Origin: Rhinopithecus roxellana
Taxonomy: Eukaryota > Chordata > Mammalia > Primates > Cercopithecidae
Assembly: GCF_007565055.1 (NCBI RefSeq)
Contig: NC_044554.1
Location: forward strand, 19,135,921 to 19,199,920
Length of the DNA: 64,000 nt
Direction: 5' to 3'
Part shown: piece after piece, positions 1 to 12,244 of the stretch
Position numbering within the stretch: position 1 is the first letter of the stretch
Layout of the letters: each line of letters starts with the position of its first letter
Program-made: the position numbers and the translations under genes
Notes under the pieces: generated by a model
Database searches by the model: none
Seen by the model: the letters and a program-made list of their open reading frames with translations, nothing else
Told to the model about the DNA's origin: nothing

Positions 1-681
1 ATGATCCAGCAGTCCCACTGCTGGGTATATATCCAAACGAAATTAAATCAGTATATTAAAGGACATCTGCACTTCCATGTTTATTAAAGCATTATTCCCA
101 ATAGACAAGAAATTGAATTAACCTAAGTGTATATCAACATGAATGGATAAAGAAAATCTGGTATATAAATCTGGTTTTTCCTTAGCCATAAAAAAGAAGA
201 AAATCCTGTAATTTGCAAAGATAGTATGTTAAGTAAAATAAGCAGGTACAGAAAGACAAATACCTCATGATCGCACTCGTGGAATTTTAAAAAGTTCATC
301 TCGTAAAAGTAAAGAGTAGCATGGTGGTTACCAGGGGTTGGGGTGGTGGTCGGGGCAGGAGGTGGCTGGGGAGACATTGGTCAAAGGATAGGAAATTTCA
401 ATTACATAAGAGGAATACGTTCAAGAGATATATTGTACAACCTGGTGGCTATAGTTAATAGCAATATATTATTTTTTTTGAAAAATGCTGAGAGAGTAGA
501 TCTCAAGTTTTCACCAGAAAAATTAACAACTAAGTAAGAATATATATTTGATTAGCTTGATTTAGCCATTCCACAGTATATGTATATATGTATGTACGTG
601 TGTATATATATACACACACGTATATATAAACAAAATATGTTGTACACAATAAATATATACAATTTTATCTGTCAACTTTTT
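1..681 (+). mobile_element. Old L1 3' end (ORF2 tail and 3' UTR)
   Basis: The first ~60 bases match the ORF2 C-terminal stretch around CCCACTGCTGGGTATATA that is diagnostic of L1. It is followed by the usual 'snapshot' of a degraded C-terminus and a 3' UTR with GGTGGTTACCAGGGG and a CAATAAATATATACAATTTT end. The element enters from outside the window, so its 5' part is unknown. The 3' UTR style is that of L1MA/L1PB-age elements. It carries no open frame. Its terminal TGTCAATTTTT is split by the antisense Alu that follows. Confidence 0.8.
576..629. repeat. (TA/TG)n-rich simple sequence
   Basis: Alternating pyrimidine-purine run of TATATG, TACGTG and TATACACACACG blocks inside the L1 3' UTR. 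It is self-complementary in part (GTGTATATATATACACAC) and could extrude as a small hairpin. Confidence 0.7.
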
Positions 682-978
682 TGTTTTTTTTCTTTTTGAG
701 ACAGAGTTTTGCTCTTGCTGCCCAGGCTGGAATGCAATGGTGCGATCTTGGCTTACTGTAATCTCTGCCTTCCAGGTTCAAGCAATTCTCCTACCTCAGC
801 CTCCTGAGTAGCCGGGATTATAGGCATGCACCACCATGCCTCGCTAATTTTGTATTTTTAGTAGAGAGGGGGTTTCTCCATGTTGGTCAGGCTGGTCTTG
901 AACTCCTGACCTCAGGTGATCTGCCCACCTCAGCTTCCAAAGTGCTGGGATTACAGGCATGAGCCACAGAGCCCGGCC
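677..978 (-). mobile_element. Alu element (S-like), antisense
   Basis: Reads as a reverse-complement Alu: T-rich start, GAGACAGAGTTTTGCTCTTG, CCCAGGCTGGAATGCAATGG, two-monomer layout with TTTTGTATTTTTAGTAGAGA in the middle, ending GAGCCACAGAGCCCGGCC. Length is close to the 300-bp full size. Flanks TGTCAACTTTT (670-680) and TGTCAATTTTT (979-989) form the target-site duplication, differing at one base, and show it landed in the tail of the preceding L1. Confidence 0.93.
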
Positions 979-1005
979 TGTCAATTTTTTAAAATTAAAC
1001 TAAAT

Positions 1006-4000
1006 TAACTATTAAAAAAAAAAAGAGGAAGAAAGAAACTAAGGAGCAGCATCTTCCAGTGATGTAGATTTTATTCCAGAAAGAAAACTATCCCAGCCTG
1101 CCGCTTCCACCACTGTCCATGAATATTGTCTGTAACTGTCAATCAGAATTCCTCTTTCTGTTATCAATTAACTCTTCTATGGACAAACTCCTTGGCTTTT
1201 TAATTAAATTTTAAACTCTACCACCAATGTGCAAAAGAACAGAGGATTTAGTAAATGCAACATTTGCTGAAAGACAAGTTAAATTGATTTGCCTTAAGTA
1301 ATTCCCTTTACATTTTTACTGGTCAATTGCTAAGCTCTAAAGCTGTGAGGAAGAGGATAGATCTGCAGTTTGTGTGTCAGTATAACTGGCATGCAAAACC
1401 TCTACTCCAACTTCTGCAACCTATAGTAAGTTCATCTAGTGTACTTGGACAGTATTTTTGTAGACTATTCTTCTGACGTTACTGCTTCCTTTTCTTTAAA
1501 AGAAAATAAGGTGGTCCTGGAAAGTCTGGGGAAATTTTATTTCCCTTTTCTTTACAGGTAGGTAAAATATTCTATTTCTTGAGCTAGATGCTGGTTACAC
1601 AAGTGGGCTCAGTTTGTTGAAATTCGCTGAGCTTTAGATTTATGACATATTCAGGATTCTTTATTATATAATGCATCAATTAAAGGTAAACATACTGATA
1701 GTAATAAGAGTAGTAATGAAATCACATTTCTTAGCATTTTGTGACATACAGATTAAATGACCTTCTCTGAGCAAGAAAGAGAGAAGTAAATTGTAAAAAA
1801 AGAAGGATGTTTATATGTCCTAAACAATAATTCACAGTTCGTGTCATGCAGTAAAGTAGTTCTGACATAAATAAATTTGGGAAATATTCCATATACTATC
1901 CTCCACCTTGAAGATTCATCATTCACAGCAGCAAATAAAAAACTCTCAAATATTGTACAGTAAATGCATTTGTTAAACTTTGTTTAATGCAGCCTTTACA
2001 AAACTCAGGTGTGTTCTATAGAACACTAATTCTTCTTCACTTTAATACATTATGTAGGAAGCAACAATTCTGTCGTCAAATAAGTCTGAGTATTAATGGG
2101 ATATGATTTAAATAAAACTTAATAGTTTTCTTCACTACAGTAATTCTTGAACTTAAATTTGCTATCTTTTCCGGGATATTATATGTTTCTATATGAATGA
2201 GTATTGTATTAACTGTTTTAAACACACATTCTTTTCCCTGTCATTACCTAAAATTAACTAGAATAATTAAATTACAAAATGAAGGTTCAGCAGCTAAGTT
2301 AAGCTATGCCATAGGGACAGATACTTCCTTATACTTCTGGAGTTTCATTGCAAGCATTTGTAGCCATCAACATAGAAGACAAGGGTGGGTGTTTTGAAGT
2401 ATGCAGCAGAACCTTTCAGGATAAGGGTTTCTTGGGAGACATTATTTTATGAGTATATGACCCTTCCCATGAAACATCTCTAAAAATGGCATTTCCAGCA
2501 TCTCTAGTATTCACCCAATCTTATAGGAGAGTCATATATCTAGTAGTTGCTGCATTCTACAAATCTGAAAAATAGTAACAGAGTCAGAATAGGACATAAC
2601 AAAATAAATACAAACGCACTTGCTTAATTCAGTCGTTGCAGCAAGAAGTGTGATTAAACAATCTAAATGTAAAGGCTGATCTCTGAACAAGTATAGAGAT
2701 TTCCCTACTATTAGTATACCAGAACAGACACTGCAAGTGGCCAGTTTATGTGAACTAGCATAAGATACATAAATATGTAACAGAGACAGTGGGGAAAAAA
2801 GATGCTTATGATTAGGATAAAATCAGAGATACCAAAACAGCCATTTCATAATAGAGGCGTGATGAAGACTTACCTTAGTATGTCGATATGGCAGTAAATA
2901 TAATATGATGATATATCAGTAAATATAGTCAAACTACTTTCAATATAGAGACTTTAATGTGGTTTTATTAATGCTATCTTTCGGAGAGTGACAAGTAGGA
3001 AGAGTTAAGTAACAAAGAAGCAACAGATCTTTTTACTTTGTTTTATAATTTTGAATATTTTACATAAATTATAAGAATAAATTTTTAAAAAACAAAATCA
3101 TTCATCAATTTGGTGGCATGACATTTAAACAGAAATTTTTAACATGATTTTAAAACACAGGATTTTAACTGGCCTTGTTAGTAGTTTATGCCTAAAGGAT
3201 AAAACTAGCATCACAGAAATCTGAAATTGAATTAGTCATTGTTAGTAAAAATAATGGTTTGAGTGAATATATATATTAAAGTAGAAAATATTGGTAACAT
3301 TGAAAATCATGTAATCAATATTTGAAGAGTAAAAGAAAATAAACACAAACATAAAATATAAAAGTAAGATTAAATCCCAGTAATCTTTATTTTAATTTAG
3401 AAATACCAGTAGATACTCATGATTAATTTTTCTTTTAAAAAATCATGTTTCTTAGTTCTCTTCATTGAGAAGGCCTAAAAGCAATGTAATACAGAAGTAA
3501 TCAGCTCTAAAACCAATATTTTGGTATTATTTTGGTATCTGCATACCATTCCTTACTAAAATAAACAGACTCCTTTGAGAAATAACTGTTTCCAGATCTG
3601 GAGGAAGGAAATATATAAAATGAGCATGAGGTATCTTGTCCAGAAAAGGAAATAAGCTATCAAAGACTATTGAGATTATCTCAAAAAGACATAGAAACCA
3701 ACTTGAAGCAGCTCTCAACAGCCAAATATAAAACAATTAGGATATTAACAAGAATTATGATTGCAATGAAATGAAACATAAAATACAAAAAGATCCATAA
3801 GTTCATAATCAACTTTTTAAAATATGCATAGATCACCATTAGATAGCTTTTCCTGGAATAATCCCAGGTTATGATTGTTCTCTTAAGATGATTATTAATA
3901 TAACTTCATTTTACTTGTAAGTGTTGCAGTTTGGAGGATGAGTTATATGATTACCCTACTATTGTAGAGTGCTGGTGTGATAACTCATTCTACAAATTGG

Positions 4001-4570
4001 CAAATAAAACGGAAAAAGAAATTATAATACTTTATAAAACCATTTCAAGGTAGCCAAATACTTGATAAGGTTAATTTCTTCTATAGAAGAAGTTCAACTA
4101 ATAAAGCAAAAATAATCATAGCACTATAAAATCATTATTTTATAAGCCCTAATTTAACAATGGATCTGGATAACAGTTCACACTAGATGTTTTAAAAATG
4201 CATGAAATGTTGCTACTAAGCCTTATAATGGATAGATGGACTGACAACAACTGAAAACACTGATCTCTCTTAGGAAAACCAGACTATATGGGCTCTTCAT
4301 GCAGTATTAGAGAAATCTACCATGCCACCTACAAATCATTCTTGCTAGAATTTGAATGCGACTATGCAAGTTTTAGATTCAATTACAAGAAATATAAAGA
4401 CAAGAGAAGCATATTGAATAACACCAATAAAATGCAATCTGCCAAATACAGATTGTGGGAATATGCTACAGGATGGTTAGCCCAATTCCTCAAATAAACT
4501 ATGGCTTGAACAAAAAGTGTCTCTATGTGTATGTGGGAACTGCTATACTGTTATAGACCAAAAAATATTT
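1006..4570. other. AT-rich DNA, nothing recognised
   Basis: No repeat family, gene or RNA recognised on either strand. Only short open frames of less than 70 codons without family resemblance. Ancient, highly diverged repeats may be present below what can be read by eye. Confidence 0.5.
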
Positions 4571-4639
4571 AAGAGTAGTCCCATAGACTACTCTTTTTGA
4601 TAAACACAGACATTGACTTCTAGTCTTAGAGCTTCAAAC

Positions 4640-4979
4640 TTAATATTTGTTTATCTGAGTTCCTTCCTCAGCACAGGACATTCAGGCCTCTCAAAAAAGT
4701 ATCAAAGAACTGCAACTCACTAGATCACCATAGCAGATGCCATCCCTCATTCATCATGATTGCTTCCTTGCTCCTCCCTAGTTCTTGTTTTCTTACATAT
4801 TGTTACATTTCCTCCCTGCTATATAAACCCCTAGTTTTAGCCAGATAAACAGATTAGAGACTCAGTTCCCATCTCCTTGGCCATAGCAGCCAAAGAAAGT
4901 CTTCTTCCTTGGAAATACTTGTCCTCTCAGTCATTGGTGAACAGCAGGACCAAGGCCAGACCCCTGGGGTTTTAGTAAC
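4640..4979 (+). mobile_element. Probable solo LTR (ERV class I type), degraded
   Basis: The segment has LTR architecture: a TATA-like CTATATAAACC at about 4821, then a U5-like portion with CTCAGTTCCCATCTCCTTGG, AGCCAAAGAAAGTCTTCTTCCTTGG and TCCTCTCAGTCATTGGTGA, ending in GGTTTTAGTAAC. This combination recalls class I ERV LTRs of the MER4/MER41/MER57 groups. I cannot name the family. The 5' boundary is a guess and no duplication was found. Confidence 0.5.
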
Positions 4980-5009
4980 TAGAGAAATATCTGGAAAATA
5001 CCAAATATT

Positions 5010-5760
5010 TAACTAAATAAAACATTTCTAAATCATTTGTGAGCCATAAAGATATCAAAGGGGAATATGACAATTGATATAAACTTTCTACACATAATTG
5101 AAAAAGCAAGAGATTATGAAAATTTTGTAATACTACATTTGACAAGTTAGATGAAATAGATGGATTACCTGAAAACTACAAAGTATCAAAGCTCAATCAA
5201 GAAGTAATAGATAACTTGAATAGTTCATATAACTATGAAGGAAACTACAAGTGTACTTAGAAACCTTCCCACAAAGACAATTTCAACCTGAGATGGCTTC
5301 ATTAGTGAATTTTCCTAAATATTTAAGAAAGGAGGTAATATCGGCCAGGGGTGGTGGCTCGCGCCTGTAATCCCGCACTTTGGGAGGCCTAGTCAGGTGG
5401 ATCACAATGTCAGAAGATCAAGACCATCCTGGCTAACACGGTGAAACCCCGTCTCTACTAAAAACACAAAAAATTAGCCGGGCGTGGTGGCAGGCGCCTG
5501 TAGTCCCAGCTACTCTCGGGAGGTTGAGGCAGGAGAATGGCGTGAGCCCAGGAGGCAGAGCTTGCAGTGAACCGAGATCGTGCCACTGCCCTCCAGCCTG
5601 GGCGACAGAGCGAGACTCCGTCTCAAAAAAAAAAAGGAAGTAATATCAATTCTACACAAAGTTTTCCAAGAAGAGGCAAAATTGTTAGTTTGATAGCTAA
5701 CCCAACAAAACCGGCTTCTTGATGGAACAAAAGCCTTAACTGCAAGGTAGCCAGCAATTT
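5010..5760 (+). mobile_element. Ancient L1M ORF2 fragment, split by an Alu
   Basis: Diverged L1 reverse transcriptase N-terminal region: AAGTTAGATGAAATAGATGG, TCAATCAAGAAGTAATAGATAA, GATGGCTTCATTAGTGAATT, TTTAAGAAAGGAGGTAATA, and on the far side of the Alu CAATTCTACACAAAGTTTTC. The order equals the L1 consensus around the KSPGPDGFTAEFYQ block. There is no open frame. The fragment ends where the inverted-repeat structure at 5789 begins. Confidence 0.75.
5343..5634 (+). mobile_element. Alu element, sense
   Basis: Starts GGCCAGGGGTGGTGGCTCGC and has both monomers (ATCAAGACCATCCTGGCTAA, GGCGTGGTGGCAGGCGCCTG, TGGCGTGAGCCCAGGAGGCA, GAACCGAGATCGTGCCACTG), ending GTCTCAAAAAAAAAAA. The direct repeat AAAGGAGGTAATATC (5328-5342) versus AAAGGAAGTAATATC (5633-5647) is the target-site duplication. 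GAGAATGGCGTGAGCCC fits an AluY or late AluS. Confidence 0.93.
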
Positions 5761-5788
5761 AACCTTTGTGGCACTGAAGGCTACAAGG

Positions 5789-6233
5789 GTACAGACCAAG
5801 GTAAACATTTTTATTCAGGAAATTTGCAAACCTTTTCTTCTGGTAGGTTTTTAGTGTGGGGATTTGAATTAATCTTATTAGAAATTGGGCTAGGTTTAAG
5901 CCCAATGCAAAAGGAGAAAGAAAATAGAATAAAAACATTGCTCTGGGAAAACGGTAGCATTACATGCCAGGGCCAGAGCTCTAGCCAGAGTAGGAGCAGG
6001 AGCATCAAGGAGGCCACACCCCTGTGTCCTAGAAATAGGGTTCCTGCCTAAAACTGAGGATTAACTAGGACCGTGGGGAACAACTTCCCACTGCACTCGG
6101 TACTCAGTGACAGTCTAAGAAGCATTTAATAATAAGTAACAGCATACTGGTAAAGGGAAGAGTGAAGAGTATACAAAAAGATATAGCCAGGGGCAAAACT
6201 AAAGATGAGATAAAGATAAAAACAAATAATGAC

Positions 6234-6280
<47 letters not shown>

Positions 6281-6478
6281 TATCCCCCATGTTAAATCAC
6301 AGTTATTGCTAAAGAAACTTGAGGAATTATAGTGCAATGAGGGTAACCATAGCAATAAGGAATTTTAAACCTGGCCCAATTTCTAACAAGATTAACTCAA
6401 ATCCCTAAACTAAAAACCCAGCAGAAGAAAAGGTTTGCAAATTTCCTGGATGAAGCTCTTTACCTTGGTCTATACCAG
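5789..6478. repeat. Unassigned ~690-bp structure with ~108-bp inverted ends
   Basis: The left arm (5789-5896) reads ACCAAGGTAAACATTTTTAT then GGAAATTTGCAAACCTTTTC, GATTTGAATTAATCTTATTA and GAAATTGGGCTAGGTTTAA. The right arm (6369-6478) is its reverse complement with roughly one mismatch per ten bases. The ~470-bp centre holds no open frame of note and carries an (AC)19 tract. The layout fits a non-autonomous DNA transposon with long terminal inverted repeats, or a foldback/inverted duplication. I do not recognise the family and see no clear target-site duplication. Confidence 0.55.
6237..6274. repeat. (AC)19 microsatellite
   Basis: 38 bases of uninterrupted AC dinucleotide, long enough to be length-polymorphic. 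It lies within the loop of the inverted-repeat structure. Confidence 0.97.
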
Positions 6479-6489
6479 TTTACCAAAAC

Positions 6490-8880
6490 AAATAAAAAAT
6501 TTTAAAAAATTAAAAATGACTAGCTGTTGATAAAAATATATGAGGAAAATACAAAATAGAAAGAAAATGTAAAAACTCTCTCAAAAGACAAAGAGATTAT
6601 CAGACCCAGACTCAGATGACAAACCATTTGACAGGAAAATGAAAATGACTATAATTAATATATTTAAAAATTCAATGAAAAAGTTAGACATTATGCAAGA
6701 TTACATAATTATTTCTGTGAAGTGATGGAAATGATAGAAAAGAGTGGAATTACTAGAAATGGAAAAGATCTTACAGAGATGAAGAATGTGTTCAATCTTG
6801 ACATTGGAGAATGTCATCAGTAGGAATAGCAAAGCCAAGAAAACAGTCAGTAAACTTGAAAAAGGTCAATAGAAATTACCCAAATTTTAACGCAATTAGA
6901 AAAATAATCTTTTAGAGGAAAAAGCAGAACCAGTAATTTAAGAGCTGAGGAACAATACCAAACAGCCTAATATATGTATAATTGACTTTCCAAAAGGAGA
7001 AAAAGAGACAACATAAAAAAAAAGAAAGATGTGAAAGTAACCTCTGAGAATTTTCTAAATTTAGTGACAAAGAACACATCTCAGATCCAAGAATTCAGAG
7101 AACACCAAGCAGGGAAAAGATACAAAGAAAACCAAAGTGTATCCTATTCATACTGCTGAAATCAAAAGACAAAGAGAAAATATTAAAGGCAGCCAGAGAC
7201 GTTTTTTCAAATGTAGTCACATAGAAGAACAAAGATAATAATTTTATCAGATTTGTCTCAGAACACAAAGAAGTTAGAATGCAAAAGAAAAACATTTTTA
7301 AAGTACTAAAAGAAAAAAAATCAACCTATACTTCTATGCCCAGGGGAAATATACTTCAAAAAAGAAAGAAGTATAAAGACTATCTTAGATAAACAAAATC
7401 TGAGGTAATTTATTGGCAGCAGAATTAGTCTATACAAAATAGTAAAGTTCTTTAGGCAAAATAATTTTATATCAGAGAGAAACTTCAATTTATGTAAAAA
7501 AAATTGAAGAGCCCAAAAAATGAAATAAATGAAAATATAATAAAATTGATTTGCTGTTTTAATTGCTTTAAATAACTCAAAATATGAAGCTATCAAAGTA
7601 TTGTGCATATGTGAAATAAACGTATGTAACAATGGGGCAGAAAATGGAAAAGAGGAATTGGGAGGAGACTGCTGAAAGTTCCTTGCAATACATATAAAGT
7701 GTTTATATTATTTCAATGCCGATTCTGATTTTTAAGACAGTAAGTCAATATAAATAAAATGAAATCATAAAAATGCTCAACATGAGAGGTCAGAAAAAAA
7801 GTATTAAAAAGTATAAAACAATAGGCAGAACAAATATAAAACAGCTAAAAATATTTTAATTCAACCTTATTAAACAAAATTTAAATCGAATCATACTGAA
7901 TGTGAACAATCCAAGTATACCAGCTGAAAGACAGATACTGTAAGATTGAAGAATAATGGTACAACCAGTCATATGTTATCTGGAAGAAATTAATTTTAAA
8001 TATAAACACATAGGTTAATAATAAAAAAGCATAAAAATATATGCCATGTACAAAAGTTATACCGTGGAGCACACACTAACCAAAATACTGTTATTAGACA
8101 AAATATACCTAAACCAAAGAATATTATAATAAAGTGGAACATTACTTAAAGATAAAATTGCTCAATTTTCCAAGAAGAGATAAGTCTCAAACATATGTGC
8201 ATCTAACAATCAAGCTTCAACATACATGAAGGGAAAACTCTTACAACAGAAATAGTTAAATCCCCAAATACAGTTGAAGCCTTCAACATTCCTCAAGCAG
8301 TAATTGACATAACAACTAGTGAAAATATAGAATACCTGAAAACACTATCAACCAACTTGACCTAATTGCCATTTTTATAACATCCCACCCAACAACAGCT
8401 GAATACACGTTTTTTTTTCAAAGTGTATGTGGAACATTCACCATGACAGTCCATATTCTGGGCCATAACATAAACCTTAACAAATTTAAAAGAAGAGAAA
8501 TAATATAAAGTATGTTCATGATCTACAGTATAACAAAATTAAATTAGAAATCTGCAATGGAAAGATATCTAGAATATTCCCCCAAATATTTGGAAAATCA
8601 ACAACTCACTTTCTATAGCCCATTGGTCAATGAGGATGACTCAAGGTAAATTAAATAATATTTTAACCAAGTGAAAATAAATACCACATAACATTTAGCA
8701 GAATATAGCTACAGAACTGCTTAGAGAATGTTAAAAAACATGAAATGTTTATATTAGTAAAGAAGAAAAGTATTAAATCAATTATCTAAGCTGCTACTTT
8801 AAAGAAGTAGGAATAAAATAAGAATTAAATCTAGAGCAAGTAGAAGAAAAGAATTATAAAGAGAACAAAGTAACAAAACA
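6490..8880 (+). mobile_element. Ancient L1M: ORF1 remnant and start of ORF2
   Basis: Around 6950-7200 the sequence carries the L1 ORF1 signature in order: ATAATTGACTTTCCAAAAGG, CCAAGAATTCAGAGAACACC, CAAAGAGAAAATATTAAAGG and CAGCCAGAGAC. The C-terminal TATACTTC...AAAGAAAG and the inter-ORF segment follow. From about 8160 the endonuclease part of ORF2 is visible as diverged DNA (ACAACAGCTGAATACACGTT, GGGCCATAACATAAACC). All frames are broken. Divergence suggests an L1MB-L1MD or older subfamily. The element continues at 9196. Confidence 0.72.
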
Positions 8881-8949
8881 TCACATTGCACTGTGTTATT
8901 TTTATAATTGCTTTCTTCTGCTTGCTCTAGATTCAACTCTTATTTCATT
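8812..8949. repeat. Imperfect inverted repeat, ~50-bp arms
   Basis: Left arm 8812-8864 (TTAAATCTAGAGCAAGTAGA core) and right arm 8899-8949 (CTTGCTCTAGATTCAACTC core) are reverse complements with about six mismatches around a loop of ~35 bases. The left arm belongs to the L1M. The right arm looks like an inverted copy of it. Confidence 0.75.
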
Positions 8950-9041
8950 GTCAGTTTTTTAGAGCAGCAGCTTCTATTCTATACATGTAATACATAATGT
9001 AATACAATCATGATTTGTCAATTAAAATAATATTTAAAAAG

Positions 9042-9195
9042 GTAACCATGTGAGGTGATGGACGTGTTAATCAGCTTGATAGTGACAATCATTTCGCAAT
9101 ACATACATATATGAAAACATCACATTGTACACCTTTAATATACACAATTTTTATTTGTCAATTATACCTCAATAAGTATGAAAAAGTTTTTAAAA
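9042..9195 (+). mobile_element. 5'-truncated L1 3' UTR (L1MA/MB-like)
   Basis: Matches the L1MA/L1MB terminal 150 bases in order: GTGAGGTGATGGACGTGTTA, ATCAGCTTGATAGTGACAAT, GAAAACATCACATTGTACAC, ATTTGTCAATTATACCTCAA, then an A-rich end. The surrounding older L1M ORF2 continues on both sides, so this is a separate nested insertion. Confidence 0.75.
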
Positions 9196-10110
9196 AGAAC
9201 AGAAAGAAATAAAATTGAAAACAAAACATAGAGAAAATCAATGAAACGAAAGTTGGTTCTTTAACAAATACAATAAAATTGATAGAAAGTTTAGGCATTT
9301 TGATCTAGAATAAAAAAGAGAACATATAGGTTACTAATATTGGGAATAAAAGAAGGATATCACCATGGAACTTATATATATTAAAGGAATAATCAATCAG
9401 GTAATACTATGAATAACCAAAGACATTAAAAGGAATGAAAACTATAGAACCATATCTCTCATGATCATATGCAAAGACATTCTCGGCTAAATATTAGCAG
9501 CTAAATTCAACAACATATAAAGACTAAGTGAAGGTTATCTCAGGAATGCAAGGGTGGTTTAACATTTGATAATAAATCAATATAATTCACAATATTATCA
9601 GACTAAAAAAGAAAAACCACATTAACATCTTAACAAACGCAAAAATATTGATAAATCAACATTTATTTATGATTTTTATTATAAAAAACTTATTAGAAAA
9701 CTAAGGATAGAAGAACACTCCTCTGACTGAAAAAAGGGTGTCAAATATACAGATAACATCATACTTAATTGTAAGACACCACATGCTTTCCCAAAACGTT
9801 GTGGTGTAAAAAAAGGCTTGGCTATTGTCTTACAACTCTTAATCAACATCATTCCAGAAGACCTATCCGTTGTTCAATAAGGAAAAATAAAAAGACATTT
9901 TGATTTAGATTAGAAAGAAATACAATTATCTCATTTGCAGATGACATGATTGTGTACATGGAAAAATCCTAAAAAAACTTAACAAAAATCTACTAGAATG
10001 TGTAAGTTCATTCAGCAAGTTTACGGGATATGTTAGTATATTAAAAATTGATTGTGTATTTATAAAGTCACTATGAACAGCTAGAAACTCAATTTTTAAA
10101 ATTTGTCCAT
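9196..10110 (+). mobile_element. Ancient L1M ORF2 continuation (RT domain remnant)
   Basis: Diverged reverse transcriptase DNA: ATCAATGAAACGAAAGTTGG, CTCAGGAATGCAAGGGTGG, and TCATTTGCAGATGACATGAT at 9931-9950, which still encodes the FADDM active-site motif. Stops and indels are frequent. Orientation and position in the consensus follow on from the fragment ending at 8880. Confidence 0.75.
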
Positions 10111-10139
10111 AAGCATGTGTACAGAACAGATGAAAATTC

Positions 10140-10550
10140 TTCTTAGGATATTCCTACATTAAGATGATTTTTCTTTTTTAAAGTCAAATTGTATTCCATT
10201 GTGTATATCTATCCCATTTACTTTATTTATCTGTTGATGGACACAAATTCCATATCTTGTCTACTGTAAATAATGCTTCAATAAACATTGGATTGCAGAT
10301 ATCTCCTTGACATACTAATTTTATTTCCTTTGATATATTCCCAGTAGTGAGATTGCTAGATCTTATAGTAGTTCCGTTTTGAGGGGCCCTCATACTCTTT
10401 TCCATAATAGCTATACTAATTTATACACCCACTGATAGGGTGCAAGTGTTCCTTTTTCTCTACATGCTCCTCAACTCTTTTTATCTTTTGTCTTTTTGGT
10501 AATAGACATTCTAACAAATGGGAGATGATATCTCATGGTTTTGAATTTTT
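10140..10550 (-). mobile_element. L1 ORF2 3' fragment, antisense
   Basis: Reverse-complement L1 ORF2 C-terminal DNA: TTGTATTCCATTGTGTATAT, CAATAAACATTGGATTGCAG, CCCAGTAGTGAGATTGCTAG, TTTCCATAATAGCTATACTA and AACAAATGGGAGATGATATC. It is in opposite orientation to the L1M just upstream, so it is a separate insertion or one inverted by twin priming. Confidence 0.8.
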
Positions 10551-12244
10551 TTTTTAATGGCAATGAAGAAACCAAAGTCACTGCTTGGAAGTTTGTCTAA
10601 GTCAAGGCCTAGTGTCTTATGAACTTAGCCTCCTTACCAGCTGCCCCACAGATATTTGGATCAAGGTAATATGTGGAAGGGTCAAAATGTTTCCAAAACA
10701 CTTGTTGCTGAAAGGTTTTACCATCAGTTTTATTTTCAGATTGCATACTATTTGATCAGTAACTATATTTATATTCCTTCCTGTATATCTGAAATTGTCA
10801 AATGTTTGATTATAAAATTTATCTATAGAGCTTACTTATTAAAAGTCCAATAAAAATAACCACTCATTTGGGAAATTTAATTTTATTTATGTTTTCAGGT
10901 TAAATATGCCCACTGACAGGCATTCTCCTGTCCTGGAAGAACTCTTAACCAATACAGCCACGGATAGGAATCCTAGCTCCACCAGGTACTTATTGTGTGA
11001 CCACGTCTTGACGTAACTTTACCTTAGTGAATTTTCCTTGTATGCTTCTTGTTGTTTCAAGAGGCAACTTAGCAGCAGGGTATCAAAATTAGGATATTAA
11101 CATCTCTTGTAATTTTCCTACGTTGCCTAACTCCGACTAATGCCAATGATATTATAATTCCAGGATCAGAATAGACTATCATAATCAGACTCACCAGTTT
11201 AGTACACAATTGTATTGTTCATTTATTGATGACTTACAGAATCAAATCCAACATTTATCTGATAGATAAATGAAAAAAGCAGTTTTATAGCAACATCCCA
11301 CGTGTACCTTAACTTCTCAGAAAGTAATTTTCCTTCTTGATGTTTATTTCATTTTACCTGCAAATGTGTTATTTTTCTTTATTGTTTGTGTGTGCTTAAA
11401 AAACTTAAATTACATACAGTTGTCAGTTATATAACTGGCTAAAAAAGTGGAAAATTCAATGAATTCTTTTTTTCATGTCAGCAAACGGTATGATTTGTGT
11501 TTTATATAGAATTGTTGAAATTGATCTCTTTGACAGTAAAGCAAATGTTGCTGTTGTTTTGACAGTATAAAGCAAAGCAATATGAAAGCTGAATATATTT
11601 AAAGAAACTATCTAAAAAATTGAATTGAAACAGAATGCATATTAGAAATGAATATTTCATAGGGAATTTTTGTATAATTATTTTCATCCAAGTTCTCTGA
11701 AATTTGTTATGAGATGGTACTTCTGAAAGAATATTACACCAAAAACCAACCTAAAATCAACTTTACACTGGATAAGTTAAATAAACTTATTTGAAGTGAA
11801 ATCTCATTTCTAAATTCATGTAAGATTTTTTGCTGTGCTTTATTATTGTAGAACTTCTACATCATTTCTAGAAATCATAAATGTGCATGACACACACGTG
11901 CATATATTGCATATAATTTGTGGATCTCATATACATGCGATTTTCTTAGAGCCAATCCTCAAATAGGAAAGTCAGTCATTGTGATGTGTTTGGTTTCTTC
12001 TATGTGTCTACTTAACAAGTCTGTAAGATAATTCACACACAGAAACACCCACACAAAGACATCCAATAAAAGTAACTCAGTAGGTAAGACAAACCAAGTG
12101 AATTTTTGAAGTTTTACACCTGCACATATTTATACGTACATATATACACACATATGAACATTTATATATACACATAAGGAAAGTGTGAGGATTTGTTTTC
12201 TTTGCTAACAGTAGTTTACAGACTACATATCAAATACCAGAATC
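10551..12244. other. AT-rich DNA with one MIR-like trace
   Basis: The stretch 10955-11030 (ATCCTAGCTCCACCAGGTAC, TTGTGTGACCACGTCTTG) resembles the conserved core of a sense-strand MIR. The rest, including TACATATATACACACATATG near 12140, holds nothing else recognisable. Confidence 0.4.

Noticed and set aside
4571..4595. AAGAGTAGTC-CCATA-GACTACTCTT hairpin followed by TTT, terminator-like
   Set aside because: Perfect 10-bp stem, but bacterial-type terminators have no meaning in a primate genome and no transcript is seen ending here.
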